From Micromonospora polyrhachis (GTDB lineage: Bacteria; Actinomycetota; Actinomycetes; Mycobacteriales; Micromonosporaceae): a stretch of DNA of 64,000 nt. The position numbers and the translations under genes are program-made. The notes beneath the pieces were generated by a model. It was not told the origin of the DNA and made no database searches. It saw only the letters and a program-made list of their open reading frames with translations. The number at the start of each line of letters is the position of its first letter. The stretch's first letter is position 1. Location of the stretch: positions 62,001 to 126,000 of the forward strand of contig NZ_JACHJW010000001.1 of assembly GCF_014203835.1 (NCBI RefSeq), given 5' to 3'. Positions 24,282-32,293 of this stretch are shown piece after piece.

Positions 24282-24298
24282 TTGCACTGTCGGTGCAA
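24282..24298. promoter_or_regulatory. Operator candidate of the ACAD pair
   Basis: TTGCAC-TGTCG-GTGCAA is a perfect 6-bp inverted repeat with a 5-bp spacer, 21 bp upstream of the GTG start at 24261. The size suits a TetR or GntR dimer. It differs from the 17-bp palindrome at 3747/4490. Confidence 0.55.
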
Positions 24299-24334
24299 TA
24301 TAGGCCGCCCGTCGTGCCGCGTCCAGCGCCCGGC

Positions 24335-24377
24335 ACGACCGACCGGCGGGAGGAGAATGCTCCCGCCGGTCGGTCGT
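24335..24377. terminator. Long perfect hairpin after the cutinase gene
   Basis: An 18-bp perfect stem (24335-24352 with 24360-24377) closes the loop GAGAATG. It lies 68 bp after the cutinase stop on the minus strand and before the palindrome of the ACAD pair. No T-tract follows, as is common in high-GC genomes. Confidence 0.75.
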
Positions 24378-24445
24378 CATCAGGTCGTTGCCGGCACCAG
24401 CGTGGTCACCGCCGGGAGCCGGCGGGCGTCACTTCACGCCGCCCA

Positions 24446-25342
24446 TCAGGTCGGGCAGGTGTTGCGATATTCCTCGATCGCCGAGCCGCCTGGACCCGGG
24501 CAGAGGAACTGCGAATAGCGGGTGTCGTTGTCCACGAATCGCTTCAACCAGGAGATCATCTGCTTGGCCATGGGTGTGTTCGAGGTCTGTGGGAAGAAAT
24601 GGCTGGCGTTGTTCAACTCCAGGTACGCCTTCTCCGGCGCTGCCGAGATGCTGTTGTAGAAGGGCTCGGAGTGGGTAGCGACCGCCGCCACGCTGTCCGA
24701 CTCGCCACCGATGATCAGCGTCGGCACCTGCAAGCTGGACCAGCTCTTGGTGGTGTGCCACGGTGCCAGCGGAATGGCCGCCTTCAGCGCAGGACGGGTT
24801 CGTGCCGCTTCCAGCGTGCCGCCGCCACCCATCGAGTGACCGGCGACCGCCAGCCGGGAGGCGTCCACTCGGCTCCGCACAGAGCTGCGGTTGACCAGGT
24901 AGTCGAGAGCAGCGAGCAACTGCCGCCCCCGGCTGTCCGGCTGGTCCAGGGTCGTGTTGGTCTCGATGCCGAAGACCACGAAACCGTGCGAGGCCAGCCG
25001 AGGCCCGAGCCAGTCCAGACTCGACCAGTACGCGGTGAAGCCAGGTGAGATGGCGACCGCGCCGAACGTACCGTCGCTGGTGGTGGTCGGGTAGTAGATC
25101 ACGCCGCCGCCGAAACCGGTGACGACCAACGAGGAGACGTTGGTCGACGAGGTCGCGTACGGACCACGGGCCGCTTCGACGCTGGAGTCGGTCGGGTCCG
25201 GGCCCCGCTCGTACGGGTTGTCGGCGGCCTGTGCCGCCGGCCCGACAACGACCGCGCTGACGACCAGACCGGTGGCCATGGCCAGGCCGAGCAGGGCCCG
25301 CATCGGGCGGCGGGGCCGGGTGGGACTGGTGGTTGCTGACAC
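24446..25342 (-). CDS. Secreted type I cutinase / polyester (PET) hydrolase-like alpha/beta hydrolase
   Basis: A 298-residue exported serine hydrolase. The signal peptide ends near AQA (residue 39), and mature [10 protein letters not shown] matches thermophilic actinomycete cutinases. GHSMGGGG places the nucleophile at Ser170. Asp216 (GGESDS) and His248 (NNASHFF) complete the triad. FLCPGP and NTCP give the C-terminal disulfide Cys281-Cys296. PWHTTKSW keeps the substrate-stacking Trp. The oxyanion-loop residue is Phe102 (PGFTAYW), where TfCut2-type enzymes have Tyr, and a Trp replaces the Gln two positions before SS. The GTG start at 25342 has a GGAGGG site. Substrates are likely cutin-like polyesters; PET activity is untested. 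Confidence 0.9.
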   Translation of the reverse strand: MSATTSPTRPRRPMRALLGLAMATGLVVSAVVVGPAAQAADNPYERGPDPTDSSVEAARGPYATSSTNVSSLVVTGFGGGVIYYPTTTSDGTFGAVAISPGFTAYWSSLDWLGPRLASHGFVVFGIETNTTLDQPDSRGRQLLAALDYLVNRSSVRSRVDASRLAVAGHSMGGGGTLEAARTRPALKAAIPLAPWHTTKSWSSLQVPTLIIGGESDSVAAVATHSEPFYNSISAAPEKAYLELNNASHFFPQTSNTPMAKQMISWLKRFVDNDTRYSQFLCPGPGGSAIEEYRNTCPT

Positions 25343-25720
25343 GTCTGTACTCCCTCCGCGAGGAGTTATATCGACGTTCAACAGTTTCTGGCCTGGGATC
25401 GGCTGCCCGCATCGGCGAAACCACCGGCCTCTGACCGAAGCACACCCCCGGCGATCATCCGCACTCGGGCGCACATCCGTCAGGTCGGGCAGTACGGTGC
25501 CCGGTGCGGGCGGCAGACGGGCAACCCACCCACGTATCTGGTCATGCACCGTGGCACGCTATGTCCGAAAAGCAGCGACATACCCGCCGAAAACCGCGCG
25601 CCCGCTCGGGCAAATCCGGGCTCGACTTTCACGGATGCGAGTCGGACCACCCTGCTTCGGCGGTGTTACAAATTCAGGACAGATATTCACGATCCTCAGC
25701 GGCCGCAGAGGAGGTGTCAG
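25343..25720. other. Divergent intergenic region between cutinase and DeoR regulator
   Basis: This 378-bp stretch holds the two ribosome sites and presumably two promoters. TATAAC (minus strand, near 25365-25370) is a possible -10 for the cutinase. CCGAAAA occurs at about 25564 and 25587 and again before the polyol operon at about 26506. I see no convincing gene in it. Confidence 0.5.
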
Positions 25721-26482
25721 GTGAGCGCAGCGGGACGGCAGCATCGGATTCTGGCGCTGGCCAGGCACCAGGGCGAGGTGAGCGTCGCCAAGCTCGCCGT
25801 CGACCTGGTTGTCTCGCCGGAGACCATCCGCCGCGACCTGCGCCAACTCGAACACCACGGGCTGGTTCGGCGTACCCATGGCGGGGCGCACCCGGTCGAG
25901 ACCGCACAGTTCGAAACCAGCCTCGCGGCCCGGACGAGTCGGCGGGTACCGGAAAAGCGGCGGATCGCCGCAGCCGCCGTCGGGTTGCTGGGTGACGCCG
26001 AGACTGTCTTCATCGACGAGGGGTTCACCCCACAGTTGATCGCGGAGGCGCTGCCGATCGACCGGTCGCTCACCGTGGTGACCGCATCGCTGAACACCGC
26101 CGCAGCGCTGTCCGCCTCCACCGCGGCCACCGTACTGCTGCTCGGTGGCCGGGTGCGTGGCCACACCCTGGCCGCCGTCGGCCACTGGACCACCCAGATG
26201 CTGGATGGCTTCGTCCTGGACCTCGCCTTCATCGGGGCCAACGGCATCTCCCGGGAGCATGGCCTCACCACACCCGACCCCGCCGTCGCCGACGTCAAAG
26301 CCCAAGCGATGCGGGTCGCCCGCCGTAAGGTGTTCGTCGGCGTGCACACGAAGTTCGGCGTGAGCAGCTTCTGCCGGTTCGCCGACGTTGCCGACGTCGA
26401 AACGATCGTCACCGACTCGGGCCTGTCGGCTACCGAGGCACATCGCTATTCGCTGCTCGGCCCGGTGGTCCTGCGCACCTGA
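25721..26482 (+). CDS. DeoR-family sugar-responsive transcriptional regulator
   Basis: A 253-residue regulator. The N-terminal DeoR helix-turn-helix is ILALARHQGEVSVAKLAVDL followed by SPETIRRDLRQLEHHGLVRR. The DeoR sugar-phosphate sensor domain includes VFIDEGFTPQ, TASLNTA, VLLLGGRVRG and FIGANGISREHGLTTPDP. The start is GTG at 25721 with a GAGGAGG site. The polyol transporter-dehydrogenase operon begins 74 bp downstream on the same strand, so it most likely represses that operon until a phosphorylated sugar or polyol appears. Confidence 0.9.
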   Translation: MSAAGRQHRILALARHQGEVSVAKLAVDLVVSPETIRRDLRQLEHHGLVRRTHGGAHPVETAQFETSLAARTSRRVPEKRRIAAAAVGLLGDAETVFIDEGFTPQLIAEALPIDRSLTVVTASLNTAAALSASTAATVLLLGGRVRGHTLAAVGHWTTQMLDGFVLDLAFIGANGISREHGLTTPDPAVADVKAQAMRVARRKVFVGVHTKFGVSSFCRFADVADVETIVTDSGLSATEAHRYSLLGPVVLRT

Positions 26483-26556
26483 GCCCCCTCCGCCTGAACT
26501 CCAGGGCCCGAAAACACAAGCTCTACACCTATTACGCCCGCTATTGGAGGTTTACC

Positions 26557-27930
26557 ATGCCTGTTTCCAGAAATACTCGGCGGGCCGCACCCGTGCTGGC
26601 AGCCGCCACTACCGCAGCGTTGCTGTTGACCGGCTGCTCTGGAGCTGGTGGGTCCGGCTCGGGAGACTCCGACGACGGCAAAATCATCACGGTGCTGATG
26701 GTGGGCAACCCGCAGATGGAGGACATCGCCAAGCTGACGGAGGAGCACTTCACGAAAACCACCGGGATAACGGTGAAGTTCACGATCCTGCCCGAGAACG
26801 AACTGCGGGACAAGGTGACCCAGGACGTCGCCACCCGGGGTGGCCAGTACGACGTGGCGACCATCGGCGCGTACGAGGCACCGATCTGGGCAAAGAACGG
26901 CTGGCTACACGAACTGGACAGTTTTACCGCCAGGGACCCGGAGTACGACGCGGACGACCTGCTCGATCCGATCGTAAAGTCGCTCTCCGGCGAGGACGGA
27001 AAGCTCTACGCGGCACCGTTCTATGGCGAGTCCTCGTTCCTGATGTACAACAAGGAGCTCTTCGCCGCCAAGGGCCTGACCATGCCGGAGCGCCCCACCT
27101 GGCAGCAGGTAGCCGACTTCGCCGCCAAGCTGGACGACGATGCCACGGGAACCGCCGGGATCTGCCTGCGCGGGCTGCCCGGCTGGGGTGAGCTGTTCGC
27201 TCCGCTGACCACCGTGGTCAACACCTTCGGCGGCACCTGGTTCGAGAAGGACTGGACGCCAAAGGTGAATTCTCCGGAGTTCACCGAGGCGGTCAAGTTC
27301 TACGTCGACCTGCTCCGCACACACGGCCAGGCCGGAGCGTCCCAGGCCGGCTATACCGAGTGCCTCAACCTGTTCGGCCAGGGCAAGGCCGCGATGTGGT
27401 ACGACGCCACCGCTGCCGCCGGCACCCTGGAGGACACCTCCGCCAGCGCCGTGGCCGGCAAGGTCGGCTATGTGCACGCGCCCGTGACGAAGACGAAGAC
27501 CTCCGGCTGGCTGTGGGCCTGGGCCTGGGCGATGCCGACCACCACCAAGCAGGCCGACGCGGCCTGGGAGTTCATTTCCTGGGCGACCAGCAAGGAGTAC
27601 GAGAAGCTGGTCGGTGAGAAGCTCGGCTGGTCCCGCCTACCGGCCGGTAAGCGCACCTCGACCTACGCGATCCCGCAGTACCAGCAGTCGGCCAAGGCCT
27701 TTGCCGAAGTGACGCTGCGGTCCATCGAAGAGGCCGACCCGCAGAACCCGGGCGTGCAGCCACGGCCGGCCGTCGGTGTCCAGTTCGTAGGCATCCCGGA
27801 GTTCGCCGACCTCGGTACGAAGGTCTCCCAGGAGGTTGCCGCCGCGATAGCTGGCGGCACCACCGTGGAAAAGGCCCTCGCCAACGGGCAGAAACTCGCC
27901 GAAGAGGTCGCCAAGAAGTACCGGAAGTAG
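26557..27930 (+). CDS. ABC transporter sugar/polyol-binding lipoprotein
   Basis: A 457-residue extracellular solute-binding protein (family 1, MalE/SmoE-like). The lipobox LLTGC gives the lipidated Cys at residue 27, followed by a Gly/Ser linker. TVLMVGNPQMEDIAKLTEEH opens the first lobe. AMWYDATAAAG and WLWAWAWAMPTTTKQADAAW belong to the hinge and second lobe typical of sorbitol/mannitol binders. GGAGG lies before the ATG. It is the first structural gene after deoR and is followed by two permeases and a polyol dehydrogenase. Confidence 0.9.
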   Translation: MPVSRNTRRAAPVLAAATTAALLLTGCSGAGGSGSGDSDDGKIITVLMVGNPQMEDIAKLTEEHFTKTTGITVKFTILPENELRDKVTQDVATRGGQYDVATIGAYEAPIWAKNGWLHELDSFTARDPEYDADDLLDPIVKSLSGEDGKLYAAPFYGESSFLMYNKELFAAKGLTMPERPTWQQVADFAAKLDDDATGTAGICLRGLPGWGELFAPLTTVVNTFGGTWFEKDWTPKVNSPEFTEAVKFYVDLLRTHGQAGASQAGYTECLNLFGQGKAAMWYDATAAAGTLEDTSASAVAGKVGYVHAPVTKTKTSGWLWAWAWAMPTTTKQADAAWEFISWATSKEYEKLVGEKLGWSRLPAGKRTSTYAIPQYQQSAKAFAEVTLRSIEEADPQNPGVQPRPAVGVQFVGIPEFADLGTKVSQEVAAAIAGGTTVEKALANGQKLAEEVAKKYRK

Positions 27931-27968
27931 CCGAGCGGACGAGTGCCGTCGACGGAGGTACAGGCCAG

Positions 27969-28910
27969 ATGACGCAAGTACTGACCGCGGATGCCCAGGC
28001 CACATCGCGCCGACCACGATCGGGCGGACCGGTCCCGGGTAGCGCCCGGGACCGATGGTCCCGACGAGGGCCACTGCTTCCCGCGCTGATCTTCGCGATC
28101 GTGGTGACCCAGGTGCCGTTCCTGGTCACGCTCTACCTTTCGACGCAGGGCTGGAACGCGCTACGCCCCGGCGAGCGCCGCTTCGTCGGACTGGACAACT
28201 ACGGGACCGTACTCACCGACGGTCGGCTACGCGCCGCGCTGGTCAACACGGTGGTGCTGACCGCCAGCGCCGTGCTGCTGTCCGTACTGCTGGGGCTTGG
28301 CCTGGCCATTCTGCTGGACCGGAAGTTCCCTGGCCGGGGCATCGTGCGGACGCTGCTGATCACGCCGTTCCTGGTGATGCCGATGGCCGCCGCGCTGCTC
28401 TGGAAGCACGCCATCTACAACCCGGCGTACGGCCTGGTCAACGGCGTGTTGGGCGGCGAGACGGACTGGGTGTCGCAGTATCCGATGACTGCCGTGGTGG
28501 CTGCGCTGGTCTGGCAGTGGACTCCGTTCATGATGCTGATCATCCTGGCCGGGTTGCAGGCCCAGTCCACCGAGACGTTGGAGGCGGCCCGGGTCGACGG
28601 GGCGGGGCCTGGGCAGACCTTCACCCGGATCACCCTGCCGCACCTGCGGCCGTACCTCGAACTGGGTGCCCTACTCGGGTCGATCTACCTGGTGCAGACC
28701 TTCGACGCGGTCTTCACCATCACCCAGGGCGGCCCCGGTACGGCGACCACCAACCTCCCGTACGAGATCTACCTGACCACGTTCCGCAAGTTCGAGTACG
28801 GCGAGGCAGCGGCGGCCGGCGTCGTCGTGGTGATCGCCACCATGGTGGTCGCCACCTTCGCACTGAGGGTGCTCTCCGGCCTGTTCCGAATGGAGGAGTC
28901 GTCCCGGTGA
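27969..28910 (+). CDS. ABC sugar/polyol permease (MalF-like)
   Basis: A 313-residue permease with six predicted membrane helices after a basic N-terminus (residues about 1-35). The ATPase-contact motif ETLEAARVDGAGPGQTFTRI lies near residue 205, followed by TLPHLRPYLELG. Its stop codon overlaps the first copy of a dispersed repeat. The second permease starts 119 bp further on. It resembles SmoF-type polyol permeases. Confidence 0.9.
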   Translation: MTQVLTADAQATSRRPRSGGPVPGSARDRWSRRGPLLPALIFAIVVTQVPFLVTLYLSTQGWNALRPGERRFVGLDNYGTVLTDGRLRAALVNTVVLTASAVLLSVLLGLGLAILLDRKFPGRGIVRTLLITPFLVMPMAAALLWKHAIYNPAYGLVNGVLGGETDWVSQYPMTAVVAALVWQWTPFMMLIILAGLQAQSTETLEAARVDGAGPGQTFTRITLPHLRPYLELGALLGSIYLVQTFDAVFTITQGGPGTATTNLPYEIYLTTFRKFEYGEAAAAGVVVVIATMVVATFALRVLSGLFRMEESSR

Positions 28911-29110
28911 GCGCGAGGAGTGAGCCGATCTTGCGAGCCCCGCAGCCGCGAACGAAAAGCGGCCCGGTGAGCGCGAGGAGTGAGCCGATCTTGCGAGCCC
29001 CGCAGCCGCGAACGAAAGGTCAAATCGAGTGAGCGCGAGGAGTGAGCCGATCTTGCGAGCCCCGCGAGCCCCGCGAGTCCCGCGAGTCCCGCGAGCCCAG
29101 CGAGTCCCAC
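28907..29110. repeat. Dispersed start-site repeat, three copies with 9-bp expansion
   Basis: GTGAGCGCGAGGAGTGAGCC begins near-identical copies at 28907, 28967 and 29029, which continue to CGAACGAAA in the first two. The first GTG overlaps the upstream permease stop. The third copy runs into about eight 9-bp variants of GCGAGCCCC/GCGAGTCCC. Read as protein the unit gives MSARSEPILRAPQPRTK. Confidence 0.85.
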
Positions 29111-29940
29111 GAGCCCCGAGTCTCGCCCGGCGTCGGGGTGGGCAGGTGGTCTGGACGTCTGCTGCCTGGCTGGCCGGACTGGTCTTCTTCCTTCCGGTCC
29201 TCTGGATGGTGCTGACCGGCTTCAAACGGGAGGTCGATGCGGCCAGCAACCCGCCGAGCTGGTTGTTCAGCCCGACGCTGGACGGCTATCGACAGGTGTT
29301 CGACCGGGACATCGTGCCTTACCTGCTCAACTCGCTGATGGCCAGTGGCTTCGCCACCATCCTGGTGCTGCTGCTGGCGATGCCGGCCGCGTACGCGTTG
29401 TCACTGCGCCCGGTGGAGAAGTGGCGGGATGTGCTGTTCTTCTTCATCAGCACCAAGATGCTGCCGGCGGTCGCCGCGCTGTTGCCCATCTACCTGGTCG
29501 TGCAGCAACTGGGCATGTTGGACAACATCTGGACGATGGTCCTGCTCTACACCGCGATGAACCTACCGCTGGCGATCTGGATGATGCGGTCGTTTCTCCT
29601 GGAGGTGCCCCGGGAGGTGATCGAGGCGGCGGCCATGGACGGTGCCGGACTGCTGACGACCATCCGGCGGGTGATCCTGCCGATGGTCTCGCCCGGGGTC
29701 GCCGCGACCGCGTTGATCTGCTTCATCTTCAGTTGGAATGAGTTCTTCTTCGCGGTCAATCTGACCGCGACCCGGGCCGGTACCGCGCCGATCTTCCTGG
29801 TCGGCTTCATCTCCTCCGAAGGGTTGTTCCTGGCCCGACTCTGCGCCGCCGCCACGCTCGTGTCCCTGCCGGTGGTGCTGGCCGGCTGGCTGGCGCAGAA
29901 CAAGCTCGTGCGAGGTCTATCGATGGGAGCAGTCAAGTGA
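29029..29940 (+). CDS. ABC sugar/polyol permease (MalG-like) with repeat-encoded N-terminus
   Basis: A 303-residue permease, six predicted helices. The ATPase-contact motif REVIEAAAMDGAGLLTTIRR lies near residue 200, then VILPMVSPGVAATALICF. The first 36 residues (MSARSEPILRAPRAPRVPRV, then PRAQRVPRAPSLARR) come wholly from the dispersed repeat and its 9-bp expansion. The conserved protein begins at about RRGGQVVWTSAAW. The start is GTG. Its stop overlaps the ATG of the dehydrogenase. The basic Pro/Arg tail may be tolerated in the cytoplasm. Confidence 0.88.
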   Translation: MSARSEPILRAPRAPRVPRVPRAQRVPRAPSLARRRGGQVVWTSAAWLAGLVFFLPVLWMVLTGFKREVDAASNPPSWLFSPTLDGYRQVFDRDIVPYLLNSLMASGFATILVLLLAMPAAYALSLRPVEKWRDVLFFFISTKMLPAVAALLPIYLVVQQLGMLDNIWTMVLLYTAMNLPLAIWMMRSFLLEVPREVIEAAAMDGAGLLTTIRRVILPMVSPGVAATALICFIFSWNEFFFAVNLTATRAGTAPIFLVGFISSEGLFLARLCAAATLVSLPVVLAGWLAQNKLVRGLSMGAVK

Positions 29941-30926
29941 AAGCCGCCGTTATCGTGCAGCCCGGCGAGGTCTCGCTGGAGTCCGTACCCGATCCGACCC
30001 CGGGGCCTCGCGACGTGGTGGTACGGGTCGCGGGCTGCGGTATCTGCGGCACCGACCTGCACATCATGGATGGCGAGTTCGCTCCCACCTTTCCGATCGT
30101 CCCTGGGCACGAGTTCGCCGGCGAGGTGGTCGAGGTCGGCCGGGACGTGACCGACGTACGGGTCGGCGACCAGGTGGCGGTGGACCCGTCGCTGCACTGC
30201 GGTGAGTGCTACTACTGCCGGCGAGCCCGGGGCAATCTCTGCGAGAACTGGAACGCGATCGGCGTCACCCGCTCCGGTGGTGCCGCCGAGTTCGCCCTCG
30301 CACCAGCGAAGAACTGTTTCCGGCTGCCGGAGGGCATCAACTTGGTCGACGCGGCACTGATCGAACCGCTCTCCTGCGCGGTGCGCGGCTTCGACGTACT
30401 GCCGCGCCGACTCGGCGACCACTACCTCATCTACGGTGCCGGCACGATGGGGTTGATGATGATGGAACTGGCCAAGCGCGCCGGTGCCGCGAGCATATCC
30501 ATGGTGGACGTCAACGTGGAACGACTGTCGACGGCCGATCTGCTGGGCTGTTCGGCGGCGGTGGGCTCGGCCGACGAGTTGACCGCGCCGCGCGGCTGGG
30601 ACGTCGTCATCGACTGCACCGGGGTGGAGGCGGCGATCACCGACGGGCTGGGTCGGGTCGGGCGCGGGGGAACCTTCCTCCAGTTCGGCGTCGCCGAGTA
30701 CGCCGCCCGGGCCACCATCGAGCCGTACAGGATCTACAACCAGGAGATCACGATCACCGGGTCGATGGCGGTACTGCACAGTTTCGAGCGCGCCGGGGAG
30801 TTGTTTGCCGCCGGGATACTCCAGCCGGGGGTACTCATCAGTCACCGGTTCCCGTTGGCCTCGTACGCCGAGGCGCTGACGCAGTTCCGGGCCGGCGTCG
30901 GCCGCAAGATCCAAATCACCGCCTGA
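29937..30926 (+). CDS. Zinc-dependent polyol (sorbitol-type) dehydrogenase
   Basis: A 329-residue medium-chain dehydrogenase. GCGICGTDLHIMDG and PGHEFAGEV give catalytic-zinc ligands. CGECYYCRRARGNLC is the structural-zinc loop. EPLSCAVRG holds the Glu typical of sorbitol/threonine dehydrogenases. GAGTMGLMMMELAKRAGA binds the nucleotide, and VDVN suggests NAD. It overlaps the permease by four bases, so import and first oxidation are coupled. Likely substrates are sorbitol, mannitol, arabitol or xylitol. No dedicated ABC ATPase is encoded, so a shared MsiK-type ATPase probably serves the importer. Confidence 0.9.
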   Translation: MKAAVIVQPGEVSLESVPDPTPGPRDVVVRVAGCGICGTDLHIMDGEFAPTFPIVPGHEFAGEVVEVGRDVTDVRVGDQVAVDPSLHCGECYYCRRARGNLCENWNAIGVTRSGGAAEFALAPAKNCFRLPEGINLVDAALIEPLSCAVRGFDVLPRRLGDHYLIYGAGTMGLMMMELAKRAGAASISMVDVNVERLSTADLLGCSAAVGSADELTAPRGWDVVIDCTGVEAAITDGLGRVGRGGTFLQFGVAEYAARATIEPYRIYNQEITITGSMAVLHSFERAGELFAAGILQPGVLISHRFPLASYAEALTQFRAGVGRKIQITA

Positions 30927-31021
30927 CTCAACTCGCCGGTCGAGTTCGACCAGTCGGGCGATAGCAGCAGCAGTGGCGAGGGCTTGGAGCGCCAGCGTTG
31001 ATTGTGGCCGGACGGGCGCCA

Positions 31022-31052
31022 GCCGCCGGAGCGCCTTCCGCGCTCCGGCGGC
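31022..31052. terminator. Hairpin between polyol operon and protease gene
   Basis: GCCGCCGGAGCGC (31022-31034) pairs perfectly with GCGCTCCGGCGGC (31040-31052) around a CTTCC loop. It lies between convergent genes and can stop both. Confidence 0.75.
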
Positions 31053-31063
31053 ACTGACGTCTG

Positions 31064-32293
31064 TCAGCCGTTGTCGATCAGGCTGCTGATCTCGTTGTAG
31101 ATGAGGTGGGCCTTGGCACCCTGGTTCGACGGACAGCCGCCGAGGTGGTGCAGGGCAATCACCCGGTGACTGCCGTTCAGCACCGGTGAGCCCGAGTTAC
31201 CACCCGAGGTGTCACAGCTGTAGCTGATGTTATAGGTGTTGTAGTTGGCGTTCTTCACGGTGCACAGCGTGCCGCCCTGGGTGTCTTCGTAGATCGACAG
31301 CCGCTTCGGGCTGCCGTCGCCGTGACCCGGGATGTACATCCGCGTGCCGGTGGTGGTGGCGGTCGTCGCCAGGTACAGCGTGCCGAATCCCTGGATGCTG
31401 GCGAAGTTGTTCACCGAGTACAGGGTGTAGTCCAGCTGGCTGGACCCGCCGGTGCTCACCTTGTACAGCGTGGCACCGCTGACCTTGGTGCCCGCGCCCG
31501 GGTTGTTGCCACCGCAGGTGGCGCACTGGTAGTTGAACTGCATCTCGCTGCCGCTGACCTGGGCCTGGGTGGAGAAGCAGTGCTTGTTGGTCAGCATCCG
31601 GTTGGTGTTGCCGACCCGCCAGGTGGTGCACATCCCGCCACCGCTGATCAGCAGCCGGGCCACGGCGTTGCCCTTGGCGAACTCGGTGGGGTGGCTGCTC
31701 TGGTAGCACACCACGTCGCGGCGGGCGTCGGTGCTGCAGACCGACTGCGTGGAGAAGTTGTGCTGGCTGATCTCCGCCTTGTCGTAGCCGCGCCAGAGCC
31801 GGTCGATGGTCGCGGCTGTCCCACCCCAGCGGCGGCTGCTGTGCAGCGTCACCACCGCCGTGTCGCCGTCCACCGACATGGCCCAGAAGCCCGACTGTCC
31901 GTCGGTGGTGTAGTCGGACCCGGTCGACCGGCTCATCAAACCGTCGTACCGGTAGCTCTCCCGACCGTCCTGGCCGGACACGGTGACGTAGTCACCATTA
32001 GCCAGTCGCAGCGCGCTGAAGTGCACCTTCACGTAGGTCGCGCCGGGGTGCCGGATGATTTGCGTACGGCCGTCGCGAGCGTACGTCAGTGAGCTGTCGA
32101 CCGTACGGAGTTCACCGACCGTGGTGACGCCCTCCGCCGAGAACTGCTCCGACTCGGGTGCCCGCTCGGACTGCGGCGCGAGCGGCTGATCCGATTCCGC
32201 CGCGACGGCGGGCGCTGACACCAGGCTCAGCCCGAGCGTGCAGGCGGCGAGCGCGACTGCCGCCGTTCGTAGGCGGCGTCGGGATTGGTTCAT
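31064..32293 (-). CDS. Secreted trypsin-fold serine protease (lysyl-endopeptidase-like)
   Basis: A 409-residue exported protease. A signal peptide (MNQSRRRLRTAAVALAACTL) ends near residue 31. A beta-rich N-terminal domain (about 55-170; YVKVHFSALRLANGDYV) follows, as in many actinomycete and myxobacterial extracellular proteases. The catalytic domain shows His238 (TNKHCF), Asp288 (LDYTLY) and Ser367 (GGNSGSP), with eight or more Cys for disulfides. TNKHC and LHHLGGCPSNQG resemble lysyl endopeptidases. The start at 32293 has a GGGGAGGAG site. Cleavage specificity is inference. Confidence 0.88.
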   Translation of the reverse strand: MNQSRRRLRTAAVALAACTLGLSLVSAPAVAAESDQPLAPQSERAPESEQFSAEGVTTVGELRTVDSSLTYARDGRTQIIRHPGATYVKVHFSALRLANGDYVTVSGQDGRESYRYDGLMSRSTGSDYTTDGQSGFWAMSVDGDTAVVTLHSSRRWGGTAATIDRLWRGYDKAEISQHNFSTQSVCSTDARRDVVCYQSSHPTEFAKGNAVARLLISGGGMCTTWRVGNTNRMLTNKHCFSTQAQVSGSEMQFNYQCATCGGNNPGAGTKVSGATLYKVSTGGSSQLDYTLYSVNNFASIQGFGTLYLATTATTTGTRMYIPGHGDGSPKRLSIYEDTQGGTLCTVKNANYNTYNISYSCDTSGGNSGSPVLNGSHRVIALHHLGGCPSNQGAKAHLIYNEISSLIDNG

